The notes: generated by a model from the letters alone, not told the origin. 64,000 nt of DNA from Caulobacter sp. SLTY (GCF_009905535.1 NZ_JAAALA010000002.1:117199-181198), one strand, 5' to 3'; counted from the first letter of the stretch, positions 30,354-40,717 are shown. Translations and numbers: made by a program.

Positions 30354-32920
30354 TCATTCGGTGCGCAGCACGGGCGCCGGTCGCCGCGACAGGGCCTGGG
30401 CGGCGGCCAGCAGCCCACCGACGGCCGCCAGCCCGGACGCGCCGCCGACCAGGGCGGCGACGCCGCTCCAGTCGACACTCCAGCCGGCCTCGAAGATCAG
30501 TACCACCACCGGCCACGCCGCCGCATAGCCCAGCGCCACCCCGCAGACCCCGGCGATCAGGCCCACGGCGCCATACTCCACTGCATAGGCCGACAGGATC
30601 TGAAGGCGCGATCCGCCCAGCACCTTGAGCGTCGCCGCCTCGCGCGCACGGGCCCGCGCCCCGGCCGCGATGGCCCCGGCCAGCACCAGCAACCCGGCCA
30701 AGGCGGCCACGGCGGCGGCCCCCTGCACCGCCAGCTTCAGGCGATCGAACATCTCCACCGCCTGGGCCAGGCCTTCGCGGACGCTGATCACGTTGACCTC
30801 TGGAAAATCACGTCCGAGAGCCCGTGTCACCGCCCGCTCCTCGGTCGCCCCACCCTTGGCGATCGCGATGTAGCGGAGACCCGCGCCCTCCAGGGCCGAC
30901 GGGTTCATGATCACGGTAAAGGCGGGACCGAAGCTGCCCCACTCCACCTTGCGCAAGGCGGCCAGACGGGCGTCGATCTCGCGGCCGAGGATGGAGACGG
31001 TCACCATGTCGCCGACCTTCAGGCCCGCCCCCTTGGCGGAATCGACCTCCATGACCAGCTGCGGCGGACCGCGATAGCCGGCCGGCCACCAGGCGCCCTC
31101 GACGACGCCCGCGTCGCTGGGGGCGGCGTCGAACACCGACATCTGCAGGTCGTTGTCATAGGCCCAGCGCTCGCCGGGGCTGACCTTCTCCAGGTCCACT
31201 GGCTCGCCCTTCAGCCGCACGATACGGCCGGTGACGAACGGGAATCGCCGGTAGGCATCCTCGGTCAGGGGGCGGCCGAAGGCGGCCTGCACCGTCCTGT
31301 CGAAGTCGGCGATCCGTTCGCCGGGGACGTCGAGGAACACCATGGAGGGGGCGGTGCGGGGGGCGACCTCGCCGATCTGGGCCAGCAGGCTGGACTGGAT
31401 CAGCACCACCGAGGCCAGCAGGGCGACCCCCAGGCCGATGGCGGGGGCAGCGGTGCGGGCGGCCGAGCGCGGCCCGGCGAGGTTGGCCAAGCCGATACGC
31501 AGGGGCCCCCTGGCAAACCGGCGCAGGCGTCCGGCGCCCCAGGCCGCCCCGCGTCCGAGCAGGGCCAGCAGGCCGAAGGCGACGGCCACCCCGCCGATCA
31601 TGATCACCGCCGACAGCGGCGTCGGGGCGGTAACCACGGCCAGGGCGGCCAGGCCCAGCCCCGCCGCGATGGTGACCCACAGCTCCAGCCCCCAGCCGAC
31701 CCGGCCAGCCAGATCGCGCCGGAACAGGGCCGAGGGCGGGGTCGAGCGGGCGCGGGCCAGGGGGATCAGGGAGAAGGCGGCCGCCGCCAGCAGGCCGAAG
31801 GCGGCGGCTTTCAGCAGCGGCATTGGATAGACGGCGAACAGGGCCGGGATCGGCAGCTGGTCCCTGGCAATCTGGCCGAGGATCAGCGGAGCGACGGCCC
31901 CGACCGCCAGGCCGATGGCGACGCCCAGCGCCGCCAGCACGGCGATCTGGATCAGGTAGAGGTTGCGGATCAGCACCCCCTCCGCGCCCAACGCCTTGAG
32001 GGCGGCGATGGAGGGCTTGCGGGCCTCCAGATAGGCGCTGACCGCCCCGGCGACGCCCAGGCCCCCCGCGACCAGTGAGGCCAGGCCGATAAAGCCAAGG
32101 AAGTATTCCAGCTGGTCGATCAGCCGCTTGATGCCGTTGGCCGCCTCGTTGCGGGTGGCGATTTCCAGCCCGTTGGGGGGACGGGCGATGCGGCGCTGGC
32201 CCCGGGGCTGGTCGCCGTCCCGCTTCACGCGGGTCGGGTCGAGGCCGCGGGCGGCGCCGTCTACGTCCGCGCCGGCGGGCAGGGCGATGCGAGCGGTCTC
32301 ACCCCGGTCGGGCAGGCCCTCGGCCAGGAAGCCGCCCTTCTCGACCGCCTCCAGGCTGGTCAGCACCCGCGGTGACAGAGCGAAGCCGCGACCCAGGCGA
32401 TCCGGCTCGCTGAGCAGGACGGCGCGCAGCACGAAGGGCGCCTCGCCGACCAGGAAGCGGTCGCCGATCTTCAGGCCCAGTTTGTCGATCAGCGCCTGTT
32501 CAGCCACCGCGCCGGCGACCTCGCCGTCCCAGCGCAGGGCGGCGGCGAGATCCGGGGCGCCGGAGAGTTCGACCTTGCCGAGCAGGGGATAGCCGGGGCT
32601 GACCCCGCGCAGCTCGGTCAGGGTGCGCTCCCCGTTGGGAGCCTCGGCCATCGCCCTCTGGCCGGCGGAGAACACCACCTTGCCAAGCGCGGCGAACCGG
32701 GCGCGCTCGGCGTCGGTGAACCGGCGGTCCTCGACATTGACCCTGAGGTCGCCGCCGAGGATCTCCCGGCCCTGGGTCGCCAGCCCGGCGCGGAAGGCCT
32801 CCGCCGTAGAGCCGGCGGCGGCGATCGCCGCCACCCCCAGCGCCAGGCAGGCCAGGAAGATGCGGAACCCGGCGACGCCGGAGCGCAGCTCGCGGGCGGC
32901 GAAGCGGAAGGAGAGGGGGC

Positions 32921-32924
<4 letters not shown>
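30354..32924 (-). CDS. FtsX-like ABC transporter permease (YbbP type)
   Basis: Permease of 856 aa. One membrane helix lies near residues 18-38, a large periplasmic domain follows, and then two FtsX-type permease halves (clusters of helices at about 270-460 and 745-845). This topology and length match E. coli YbbP. It overlaps its ATPase gene by 4 nt, and the pair is divergent from a TesA-like esterase gene, the same arrangement as tesA-ybbA-ybbP in E. coli. MacB/LolCDE-like mechanotransmission or lipid handling at the inner membrane is inferred. No periplasmic adaptor is encoded nearby. Confidence 0.9.
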
Positions 32925-33607
<683 letters not shown>

Positions 33608-33683
33608 GCTTGGGCGGCTCGGGAAATTTCAGGGGGAGGAAGCGTTTGTCGCGGCGATCTCCTCACCTACATAGGGCGCTCGA

Positions 33684-34322
33684 ATGGCAATGACACCTGA
33701 ACGATTCTTAAGCCGGCGCGCGGTGCTGGCCGGGGCTGTGCTGGCCGCGCCGGGCGTGGCGCTGGCGCAGCCGAAGCCGCGCATCGTCACCCTGCTGGGC
33801 GACAGCATCACCGCGGGGCTGGGCCTGCCCTCGCGGTCGGCGCTGCCTTTCGTGCTTGAGACCGAACTCAACCGGCTGGGCGGACGGGCGCGGGTGCGCG
33901 GGGCGGGGGTCAGCGGCGATACCTCGGCCGCCGGTCTGGCGCGGGTGGACTTCTCGGTCCAGGCTGACACCACCGTCTGCGTCGTGGCCCTGGGCGGCAA
34001 CGACCTGCTGCAGGGGCTGGACCCCCGGCGCACCAGCCAGAACCTCGACCGGATCGTGGCCAGGCTGAAGGCCCGCCGCATCAAGGTGGTGTTGGCCGGA
34101 ATGCGGCCGCCGCCGGCCCTGGGCCGCAGCTATGCGAGGGACTTCGCGGCCATCTTCCCGACCCTGGCGCGCAAGCATGGGGCGGTGCTGTATCCGGACC
34201 TGCTGGCTGGTGTCGCCGGGGTGCCGCGCCTGAACCAGCGCGACGGCATCCACCCCAACACCGAAGGGGTGAAGATCATCGCCCGGGGCCTGGCGCCGAC
34301 GGTGGTGCGGGCGCTGGGGTAA
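33684..34322 (+). CDS. TesA-like SGNH arylesterase/lysophospholipase, exported
   Basis: SGNH hydrolase of 212 aa: block I GDSITAGLG (Ser41 nucleophile), block III GGND (104-107), block V DGIHPN (Asp187, His190). The N-terminus has SRRAVLAGAVLAAPGVALAQ, a Tat-like signal, so the enzyme acts in the periplasm. It should hydrolyse acyl esters or thioesters, as TesA does. The divergent YbbA/YbbP transporter reproduces the E. coli tesA locus, supporting a joint role in processing or moving lipids. An in-frame ATG at 33690 is an alternative start. Confidence 0.92.
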   Translation: MAMTPERFLSRRAVLAGAVLAAPGVALAQPKPRIVTLLGDSITAGLGLPSRSALPFVLETELNRLGGRARVRGAGVSGDTSAAGLARVDFSVQADTTVCVVALGGNDLLQGLDPRRTSQNLDRIVARLKARRIKVVLAGMRPPPALGRSYARDFAAIFPTLARKHGAVLYPDLLAGVAGVPRLNQRDGIHPNTEGVKIIARGLAPTVVRALG

Positions 34323-34330
34323 GAAATCAG

Positions 34331-34488
34331 GGGACTGGTTGCTCGGTGTGCTGACGGAACAGAATGAAACTCGGTCTGGCCCAAGCTACCTGTCCCCGAT
34401 CTGGCGCCGGTGGCCCGTCGGGGACAGGTAGCCCGGGAGAGGGCATAGAGAGTTCGGAACGAGCGGCGCGGCGGGCAACCAGTCCCCG
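34331..34488. repeat. Nested inverted-repeat element (MITE/REPIN-like)
   Basis: A 158-bp segment fills most of the gap before the aldo/keto reductase. The outer arms are perfect 13-bp inverted repeats, GGGGACTGGTTGC (34331-34343) and GCAACCAGTCCCC (34476-34488). Inside is a perfect 15-bp hairpin, GCTACCTGTCCCCGA (34386-34400) and TCGGGGACAGGTAGC (34419-34433). Short AACTC/GAGTT arms lie between. The GGGGACnGGT core is repeated in both arm sets. Such palindromes recall elements mobilised in trans by RAYT/IS200-type transposases; no transposase is in the window. Confidence 0.7.
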
Positions 34489-34505
34489 GCTGAAGAGGGG
34501 ACGGA

Positions 34506-35546
34506 ATGCAATATTCAGAGTTGGGCCGGACCGGCATCCGGGTGTCGCGCTGCTGCCTGGGCACCATGACCTGGGGCTCGCAGAACAGCGAGGCGCAGGC
34601 GCACGAGCAGATGGACTACGCCCTCGAGCGCGGGGTGAATTTCTGGGACACGGCCGAGATGTACGCCTCGCCGCCGACGCCGGAGACGCAAGGGGCGACC
34701 GAGCGGCATATCGGCTCCTGGTTCGCCAAGACCGGCCGTCGGGCCGAGGTGGTGCTGGCCTCCAAGGTGGCGGGGCGTTCGCCGATGAGCTGGCTGCGGG
34801 CCGACGGCTCGCCCACGCGGCTGACCAAGGGCCAGATCGACGAGGCGGTGGAGGCCTCCCTCAAGCGTCTCAACACCGACTATATCGACCTCTACCAGCT
34901 GCACTGGCCTGACCGATCGGTGCGCATCTTCGGCGGCATGACCTTCAAGGACTATGACGCCGACTACGAAGGCTTCGAGGCCATCCTCTCGGCGCTCGAC
35001 ACCCATGTGAAGGCCGGGCGGATCCGGGCTGTCGGGGTGTCGAACGAGACGCCCTGGGGGGTGATGAAGTTCGTGGAGGCGGCCGACCGGTTGGGTCTGC
35101 CGCGCATGGCCTCGATCCAGAACGCCTACAGCCTGGTCAACCGGGTGTTCGAATACGGCCTGGCCGAGATCGCCATGCGCGAGGATGTCGGCCTGCTGGC
35201 CTATTCGCCGCTGGCCCAGGGGGCGCTGACCGGCAAATACCTGGATGGGGCGCTGCCGCCCGGCGCGCGTAAGACCCTGTACAATCGCATGCAGCGCTAT
35301 GACGGGCCGGGTTCGCAGGAGGCCATCCGATCCTACGTCGACCTGGCCGCCGCGCATGGGCTGACCCCCGAAGGTCTGGCTCTGCGGTTCTGCGACAGCA
35401 AGCCGTTCGTGACCGCCACCATTATCGGGGCGACCACCATGGACCAGCTGAAGAGCGACATCGACGCCTTCGACATCGACTGGACCGAGGCGCTCGACAA
35501 GGCGGTGGACGAGCTGCACGTTCAGCGGCCCAACCCCTGTCCGTAA
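34506..35546 (+). CDS. Aldo/keto reductase (Tas-like)
   Basis: NADPH-dependent (beta/alpha)8 oxidoreductase of 346 aa. The catalytic tetrad is complete: Asp48 and Tyr53 (FWDTAEMY), Lys87 (LASKV) and His133 (LYQLHWPD). The long N-terminal loop MQYSELGRTGIRVSRCCLGTMTWG and the overall length match E. coli Tas and related AKRs. The substrate is unknown; probably small aldehydes or ketones. It lies 5 nt upstream of thpR and may be cotranscribed with it. The nested palindrome lies immediately upstream and could contain or block its promoter. Confidence 0.93.
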   Translation: MQYSELGRTGIRVSRCCLGTMTWGSQNSEAQAHEQMDYALERGVNFWDTAEMYASPPTPETQGATERHIGSWFAKTGRRAEVVLASKVAGRSPMSWLRADGSPTRLTKGQIDEAVEASLKRLNTDYIDLYQLHWPDRSVRIFGGMTFKDYDADYEGFEAILSALDTHVKAGRIRAVGVSNETPWGVMKFVEAADRLGLPRMASIQNAYSLVNRVFEYGLAEIAMREDVGLLAYSPLAQGALTGKYLDGALPPGARKTLYNRMQRYDGPGSQEAIRSYVDLAAAHGLTPEGLALRFCDSKPFVTATIIGATTMDQLKSDIDAFDIDWTEALDKAVDELHVQRPNPCP

Positions 35547-35551
35547 GGCCC

Positions 35552-36088
35552 ATGCTTCGCCTGTTCGCCGCCATCGGTATTCCCTGGGACATCGCCCAGG
35601 GTCTGAAGTCTCACCAGCAGGACCTGCCGGGCGCTGGCTGGCGGACGGAGGAGCAGCTTCACATCACGCTGCGGTTCTGCGGCGAGGTGCGGGAGGATGT
35701 AGCCGACGACCTCGACGCCGAACTGTCGGCCATCGCCCCGCCGGCCTTCGACCTGGAGCTGACCGGGGTCGGCCATTTCGGCGACGGCCAGGATATCCAC
35801 GCCATCTGGGCGGGCGTTGCTGAGAGCGAGCCGTTGCGGGCGCTGGCCAAGCGGTGCGAGGCGGCGGCGCGGCGGGCCGGGCTGGCGGCGGAGACGCGGG
35901 TCTACCATCCGCACGTGACACTGGCCTATCTGAACCGGCCTGATCCCGGCCGGGTGATCGCCTGGGAGCAGGCGCACAACCTGCTGCACTCCCCGCCGTT
36001 CCGGGTGACGCGGTTCGGGCTCTATTCAAGCCACCGGACGCGGGACGGGTCGGCCTATCGGCTGGAACGGGACTACCGGCTGGAGTGA
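35552..36088 (+). CDS. thpR: RNA 2',3'-cyclic phosphodiesterase
   Basis: 2H phosphoesterase of 178 aa carrying two HxTx motifs, His37-Thr39 (LHITLRF) and His121-Thr123 (HPHVTLAYL), at the expected spacing. It opens 2',3'-cyclic phosphate ends on RNA and was once called 2'-5' RNA ligase. The starting MLRLFAAIGIP is typical. It starts a few bases after the aldo/keto reductase stop and converges with DUF2237. Confidence 0.95.
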   Translation: MLRLFAAIGIPWDIAQGLKSHQQDLPGAGWRTEEQLHITLRFCGEVREDVADDLDAELSAIAPPAFDLELTGVGHFGDGQDIHAIWAGVAESEPLRALAKRCEAAARRAGLAAETRVYHPHVTLAYLNRPDPGRVIAWEQAHNLLHSPPFRVTRFGLYSSHRTRDGSAYRLERDYRLE

Positions 36089-36094
36089 GAGGCC

Positions 36095-36475
36095 TCAGGC
36101 CTCCACCGCATAGTCCTTCAACACGCCAAGCGGGACGATGGCCAAGGTCTCTTCATGGGTCGATTCCAGCACCAGCTGGGGCGCGCAACCCTCGTCCAGC
36201 GCCTCCTTCCAGCGGGGCGCGCAGAGACACCAGCGGTCTCCGGGCTTGAGGCCGGGGAAGGCGAACTCCGGGCGCGGGGTGGACAGGTCGTTCCCCTGGC
36301 GCTGGCTGTAGGCCAGGAAGTCGGCGGTCATCACCGCGCAGACGGTGTGCAGGCCAAGGTCCTGTGGCCCGGTCTCGCAGCAACCGTTGCGGTAGAAGCC
36401 GGTCACCGGGTCGAGCGAACAGGGAATGAGCTCGCCGCCGAGGACGTTCTTCGCGGTGGGATCGTAGCGGGTCAT
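36095..36475 (-). CDS. DUF2237 family protein
   Basis: Protein of 126 aa starting MTRYDPTAKNVLGGELIPCS. The family hallmarks NVLGGELxxC, FYRNGCCETGPQDLGLHTVCAVMT and DRWCLCAPRWKEAL are present, with conserved Cys residues (Cys19, Cys31-32 region, and CLC) that could bind metal or form disulfides. Function is unknown; it is widespread in bacteria and plants. The start at 36475 is chosen because an open frame to 36757 has no family similarity. It is convergent with thpR, separated by 6 nt. Confidence 0.93.
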   Translation of the reverse strand: MTRYDPTAKNVLGGELIPCSLDPVTGFYRNGCCETGPQDLGLHTVCAVMTADFLAYSQRQGNDLSTPRPEFAFPGLKPGDRWCLCAPRWKEALDEGCAPQLVLESTHEETLAIVPLGVLKDYAVEA

Positions 36476-36581
36476 ACGGCCATCCTGACGCCAACCGGGC
36501 GCACGCGCCAGTGCGGCGAGCCGGCTTGGCGCGAGGCGGGAATGTTGCCACCATGGCTGACCATTCCATGGAGCCACGACC

Positions 36582-37133
36582 GTGAAGACCCTGACCCGCG
36601 CCCTCCTGGCCCTGACCCTAGCGGCCGCGCCCCTCGCCGCCCTGGCCCAGGACGGCGGCAAGCCCAAGCCGCTGATGGCGCGGCCCGCCATCCATTCCGT
36701 CGCCGACTGCGATACCCCAGCCAAGCGGACGGAGATCGTCGCCCGCTCCGAGACCACCCTGGAGGGGGTGATGGCCTATATGGAGGACTACAATCGCCAT
36801 GCCCAAGCCACCGCCAGGTGGCGGATGGACCAGATGGTCGCCAAGGGCGCCTGGACCCAGCAGGAAGCCGGCGCCTTCGCCTCCGGCATGCTGAAGGACC
36901 CAACCTTCGAGGCCCTGGGCAAGGACAACATGAAGTCCCTGGAAGGCCTCATGGCGGCCATGGCGCCGTTCATGGAGGCGACCAAGAGCCAGGACGATCT
37001 CAAGACCTGCCGCGCCATGGCCGACTTCGTGGGCGCCGCCTTCGGGGTGATCGACACCACCGAAAAGCAGTGGCGCTACATGAACGGCAGGATCGACGCC
37101 GCCGCCAAGGCCGAAGGCGTGACGCTCGACTGA
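36582..37133 (+). CDS. Hypothetical secreted protein (183 aa)
   Basis: The GTG start at 36582 yields the signal peptide MKTLTRALLALTLAAAPLAALAQ. The mature protein is helical and includes ARWRMDQMVAKGAWTQQEAG and SLEGLMAAMAPFMEATKSQ. Two Cys residues (VADCDTPA and LKTCRAMAD) may pair in the periplasm. I do not recognise a domain family. It lies 51 nt upstream of the CoA-ester lyase gene and may be part of the same transcript, though a functional link is not apparent. Confidence 0.7.
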   Translation: MKTLTRALLALTLAAAPLAALAQDGGKPKPLMARPAIHSVADCDTPAKRTEIVARSETTLEGVMAYMEDYNRHAQATARWRMDQMVAKGAWTQQEAGAFASGMLKDPTFEALGKDNMKSLEGLMAAMAPFMEATKSQDDLKTCRAMADFVGAAFGVIDTTEKQWRYMNGRIDAAAKAEGVTLD

Positions 37134-37184
37134 TTTCCGCCGGGCCGCTATCACCGCGCCTTCCCCTGCCCTCGCCGGAAGACC

Positions 37185-38063
37185 ATGACCGACATTCCCC
37201 GCCCCCGCCGCAGCGCCCTCTACCTGCCCGCCTCCAACGCCAAGGCGCTCGACAAGGCCCGCACCCTGGCCTGCGACGTGGTGATCCTCGATCTGGAGGA
37301 CGCGGTGGCGCCGGAGGCCAAGGAAGCCGCGCGGGGCCAGGCGGTGGAGGCGGTGAAGGCCGGCGGGTTCGGGCGGCGCGAGCTGGTCATCCGGACCAAC
37401 GGGCTGGACACCCCCTGGGGGGCCGAGGACCTGGCGGCGGTGGCCCTGGCGGGGCCGGACGCCATCCTGGTTCCAAAGGTCAGCAGCGGGGCCGATGTCG
37501 CCGCCTACGACGCCGCCATCGAAAAGGCGCCGGCGACCACGAAGCTGTGGGCGATGATCGAGACCTGCGCGGCCCTGTTCGCCCTTGATGAGATCGCCAA
37601 GGCGGCGAAGACCACCCGCATGACCACCTGGGTCATGGGCACCAACGACCTGGCCAAGGAGATGCGCTGTCGCCAGACGGCTGACCGCGCGCCGTTCTGG
37701 GGTCCCTTGAGCCTTTCGGTGGCGGCGGCGCGGGGCGCGGGGCTGACCATTCTTGATGGGGTCTACAACGACATCGAGAACATCGAAGGCCTGGTGAACG
37801 TCTGCGAACAGGGGGTCGACTTTGGCTTCGACGGCAAGACCCTGATCCATCCCAAACAGGTCGAGCCCTGCAACCTCGTGTTCAGCCCTGCGCCGGGCGA
37901 GGTGGACTGGGCCCGCGCGGTGATCGCCGCCTTCGCCCTGCCCGAAAACGCCGGCAAGGGCGCGATCCGGGTCGAAGGCCGGATGGCCGAACTGCTGCAC
38001 CTGGCCCAGGCCGAGCGGCTGGTGGCGGTGTCCGAAGCCATCGCGGAGGCGCAGGCCGCATGA
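37185..38063 (+). CDS. HpcH/HpaI (CitE-like) CoA-ester lyase or (3S)-malyl-CoA thioesterase
   Basis: CitE-family TIM-barrel protein of 292 aa. Conserved residues are in RSALYLPASN, VILDLEDAV (Mg-binding), MIETCAALF, MGTNDLAKEM and IHPKQVE. The compact length and GTNDLAKE motif resemble the Mcl2-type (3S)-malyl-CoA thioesterase and short citramalyl-CoA lyase homologues more than citrate-lyase beta. It would cleave or hydrolyse malyl/citramalyl-CoA in the cytoplasm. A mesaconyl-CoA hydratase homologue lies 10 kb downstream in the window, in line with an ethylmalonyl-CoA-type acyl metabolism. The 4-nt overlap with the next ORF is probably only coupling. Confidence 0.82.
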   Translation: MTDIPRPRRSALYLPASNAKALDKARTLACDVVILDLEDAVAPEAKEAARGQAVEAVKAGGFGRRELVIRTNGLDTPWGAEDLAAVALAGPDAILVPKVSSGADVAAYDAAIEKAPATTKLWAMIETCAALFALDEIAKAAKTTRMTTWVMGTNDLAKEMRCRQTADRAPFWGPLSLSVAAARGAGLTILDGVYNDIENIEGLVNVCEQGVDFGFDGKTLIHPKQVEPCNLVFSPAPGEVDWARAVIAAFALPENAGKGAIRVEGRMAELLHLAQAERLVAVSEAIAEAQAA

Positions 38064-38866
38064 GGCGTCTGGCGATCCTGTCCGGGGCCGCGTCGCTGGT
38101 GCTGCTGGCCGGGCCGGCGCTGGCTGAACCGACCCCGCCGCCCACCGAGGATCCGATCGCCGACCTGCTGTCGGGCGTGGCGGCCGAGCAGGGAATGGAT
38201 GACGATGCGGCCGAGTCCGCGCCGGCCAGCGAGAGTTTGATCGGCGGCGAGGTCGAGCCCGCCGAGGCCGACGAGGCGGTCGATACCGGGGCGGCGACGG
38301 CCGACGGGGATGACGAGGCGCCGACGGAGACGGCCGCCCCGACGCCTCGGCCCGCGCCGCCTCCGGCCTCAACACCGAGCTATGTCGCCCCCGCCCCCTT
38401 CATCCCGCCGCCGCCGGTCTCTCGCCTCCCGCAGCTGGACCGGCCGGTGATGATCGACGAGCTGTGGCGCACGCCCGAGGCGCCGCCCACGGCCAGCGAG
38501 CAGAGCTACGAGAGCCGGATCCGGGGCGGGTCCAACTCCGCCCAGGGCCTGCAGGGTCCGCTGGACGGCGGCTGGGTGCTGCGCGGCGCGGACGGCGGCA
38601 CGCTGTATGGGCTGCAGCTGGTGGACAAGGGAAACGGGCTGGTCGAGGGCGGCGCCTTCCGCAGCCTCCGCCAGGGCAAGGGGGCGGGCCAGGTCGGGCT
38701 GATCGACAGCGTCGACCGGATGGTCGACGGCAGCGTCCAACTGCGCTTCAGACTGCGCGGGCAAAGCCAACCGGCGGTGATCACCCTGCGCCCCGCCGGC
38801 GGCGGCTGGAGCGGCGAGATCTGGGAAGGCGGCGCGACCCGCCAGGTGACGATGCGGCGCCAGTGA
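38060..38866 (+). CDS. Hypothetical secreted protein with a DUF2147-like C-terminus (268 aa)
   Basis: Signal peptide MRRLAILSGAASLVLLAGPALA, then about 110 residues rich in Ala, Glu, Pro and Asp, probably disordered (PTPRPAPPPAST). A C-terminal beta-rich part follows (about 165-268): GGWVLRGADGGTLYGLQLVDKG and WSGEIWEGG. That end recalls DUF2147-like beta-barrel repeats but is too short for a firm call. The start overlaps the CoA-ester lyase stop by 4 nt. It is likely periplasmic or envelope-associated. Function unknown. Confidence 0.6.
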   Translation: MRRLAILSGAASLVLLAGPALAEPTPPPTEDPIADLLSGVAAEQGMDDDAAESAPASESLIGGEVEPAEADEAVDTGAATADGDDEAPTETAAPTPRPAPPPASTPSYVAPAPFIPPPPVSRLPQLDRPVMIDELWRTPEAPPTASEQSYESRIRGGSNSAQGLQGPLDGGWVLRGADGGTLYGLQLVDKGNGLVEGGAFRSLRQGKGAGQVGLIDSVDRMVDGSVQLRFRLRGQSQPAVITLRPAGGGWSGEIWEGGATRQVTMRRQ

Positions 38867-38880
38867 CGGCGGGCGGCCGG

Positions 38881-39282
38881 CTAAGCCGTCCGCTTCCCGA
38901 ACAGCGCCTGTGCACCGGTCCCCGCCGCCAGGTACAGCGCCACCGTCAGCCCCACGAACCAGAACGGGTGCGGGATCATGAACATCGTCGCGACGCTCAT
39001 CGCGAAGAGCACCCCCACAGCCACCCATCCGGCCGCCAGCCGTCCCTGCGCCACGATGTTCGCCACACTGGCCCCGCCGAACGCCGCCAGCCCATAGGCC
39101 ACCGCCACCCAGGCGACCGCCATCACCGGCATCTTGCCGATCAGGCCCTTCACCTGTTCCGGATCGTGGGTGTCCACCCCGGCCGGCAGCGGCCAGATCG
39201 CATGCCCCAGCATCTGCAGTCCCCAGACCAACGCCACCCCGACCACCAGCCCGGCGACGATTCCCAGGATCAAACGAAGCAT
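38881..39282 (-). CDS. Small integral membrane protein (133 aa)
   Basis: Four predicted transmembrane helices (about residues 3-25, 48-70, 80-100 and 103-125) with short loops. The first contains MLRLILGIVAGLVVGVALVW and the loop before the second DTHDPEQVKGLIGKMP. The layout resembles small four-helix proteins of unknown function found in Caulobacteraceae and sphingomonads. There is no catalytic motif. It is divergent from the alpha/beta hydrolase. Confidence 0.75.
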   Translation of the reverse strand: MLRLILGIVAGLVVGVALVWGLQMLGHAIWPLPAGVDTHDPEQVKGLIGKMPVMAVAWVAVAYGLAAFGGASVANIVAQGRLAAGWVAVGVLFAMSVATMFMIPHPFWFVGLTVALYLAAGTGAQALFGKRTA

Positions 39283-39334
39283 TTCGAAGGCCTCCCCGCT
39301 TTCGATCTGGCCCGACCCTAACTAGATTGATCCC

Positions 39335-40312
39335 ATGCTCAAGACCGCCACGCGCCGGGTCGCTTCAGGAGCGGGCCGGGCGAGCGCGGCCCTGGTCCTG
39401 TTTCTCGCCCTTGCCATCTCCCTGGGATCCGTCGTGACCGCCATCGCCTCCGCCCATCCGCCCGGTCGCCTGGTCGATATCGGCGGCCGCCGCCTGAACC
39501 TGGTTTGCGCGGGCCCCGCCGACGCGCCCGGGCCCCTGGTGGTGTTCGAGGCCGGCGCCTTCGGGCTGTCGGCCGACTTCGGGGCCGTGCAGGAGGGGCT
39601 TGCCGCCAAGGGTGTGCGCAGCTGCGCCTACGACCGGGCGGGCCTGGGGCGCTCAGACCCCGGCCCGGCCCCGCGCGACAGCGCCGCTATTGTCGGCGAC
39701 CTGGAAAAGCTGCTGGCCGCCTCGGGCGAGGCCGGCCCCTATGTGATGGTCGGCCATTCGATGGCCGGGCTGCACCTGCGGCTGTTCACCGCCCGCAACC
39801 GCGACAAGATCGCCGGCCTGGTGCTGCTCGACGCCGCCCCGCCGGAAGCCGCCGACCTGCCGGTGGCCAAAACCTGGATCGGCCGCTTCGCCGCGGTCTC
39901 AAACGTCGCTGGCGTCGGCGCCACCCTGGGCCTCTTCGCCCCGCTGGGCCCCACCATCGGCGACCGCATCGGCCTGCCGCCCGAGGCGGCCAAGGAAAAG
40001 CGCCGCGCCTTTGCCTCCGGCCGCCACAACCGCTGGGCCGCCCGCGAGGTCTCCGCCTGGCTGGCCAGCTCGGAGCAGGGCAAGGCGGTGGCGCCCTACG
40101 ATCCGGACCTGCCGGTGGGAGTGGTCACCGCCGGGCCGCAGCGCCAGGGCGCTCTGTCGGACTGGAAAAAATTCCAGTCGGCTCCGGCGCGGGTCAGCAA
40201 GACCGGCTTTCACATCAACATCGACGAGGCCGGGCACGCGAACATGCTGGGGCTCAAGCACCGCGATGTGATCGTGGACGCGATCCTGCGGGTGCGGAGC
40301 GCCGCGGATTAG
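39335..40312 (+). CDS. Alpha/beta hydrolase
   Basis: Hydrolase of 325 aa with one N-terminal hydrophobic helix (about 18-40) that should anchor it in the inner membrane, catalytic domain outside. The nucleophile elbow is GHSMAG (Ser142), an acidic residue probably follows VLLDAAP, and the late His lies in DEAGHANML. The oxyanion motif is EAGAFG. It is typical of haloperoxidase/esterase relatives; the substrate is unknown. Its stop overlaps the end of a convergent small gene by 4 nt. Confidence 0.85.
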   Translation: MLKTATRRVASGAGRASAALVLFLALAISLGSVVTAIASAHPPGRLVDIGGRRLNLVCAGPADAPGPLVVFEAGAFGLSADFGAVQEGLAAKGVRSCAYDRAGLGRSDPGPAPRDSAAIVGDLEKLLAASGEAGPYVMVGHSMAGLHLRLFTARNRDKIAGLVLLDAAPPEAADLPVAKTWIGRFAAVSNVAGVGATLGLFAPLGPTIGDRIGLPPEAAKEKRRAFASGRHNRWAAREVSAWLASSEQGKAVAPYDPDLPVGVVTAGPQRQGALSDWKKFQSAPARVSKTGFHINIDEAGHANMLGLKHRDVIVDAILRVRSAAD

Positions 40313-40635
40313 GCCGGGTCGGCCTCAGCCTCGTCCGCGTTGAACTCATCCGCCGGCACGAAGCCGGCGCCGTCCTCGTCCAGCACCCAGGCGCCGACGA
40401 AGGCCGGGTGGGTCGGATCGAGTTCCTCATCGATCAGGTCGCCTTCGTAGAGGCCGATGGTGCTGTAGTCGAAGTCCAGGGACAGCTGGCTCGCATAGCC
40501 CACCATCTCCTCGGCCATGCGGCGCGAGTAGCCGAGGGCCTCGCTTTGATCGGCGAAGTCGTCGGCCAGGGTACTGACCTCCGCCGCATCGCTGCCCTGG
40601 GTGGCGCTGGTCGTGACGATGGTGAATGCGGGCAT
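40309..40635 (-). CDS. Hypothetical acidic protein (108 aa)
   Basis: Soluble acidic protein starting MPAFTIVTTSATQGSDAAEV. An acidic C-terminus (FVPADEFNADEAEADPA) ends the chain. There is no signal peptide or membrane segment and no family I recognise. It runs convergent with the alpha/beta hydrolase. GC content and codon use match neighbouring genes, so it is probably a real but lineage-restricted gene. Confidence 0.6.
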   Translation of the reverse strand: MPAFTIVTTSATQGSDAAEVSTLADDFADQSEALGYSRRMAEEMVGYASQLSLDFDYSTIGLYEGDLIDEELDPTHPAFVGAWVLDEDGAGFVPADEFNADEAEADPA

Positions 40636-40717
40636 GGTCGCCTCTCTTGAGTCAGGAAGCCCACCCCTAGCCTGTTCCCCGGCGGAAGCGGCCCAGTTTC
40701 TTCAAAAAAAAATCGGT

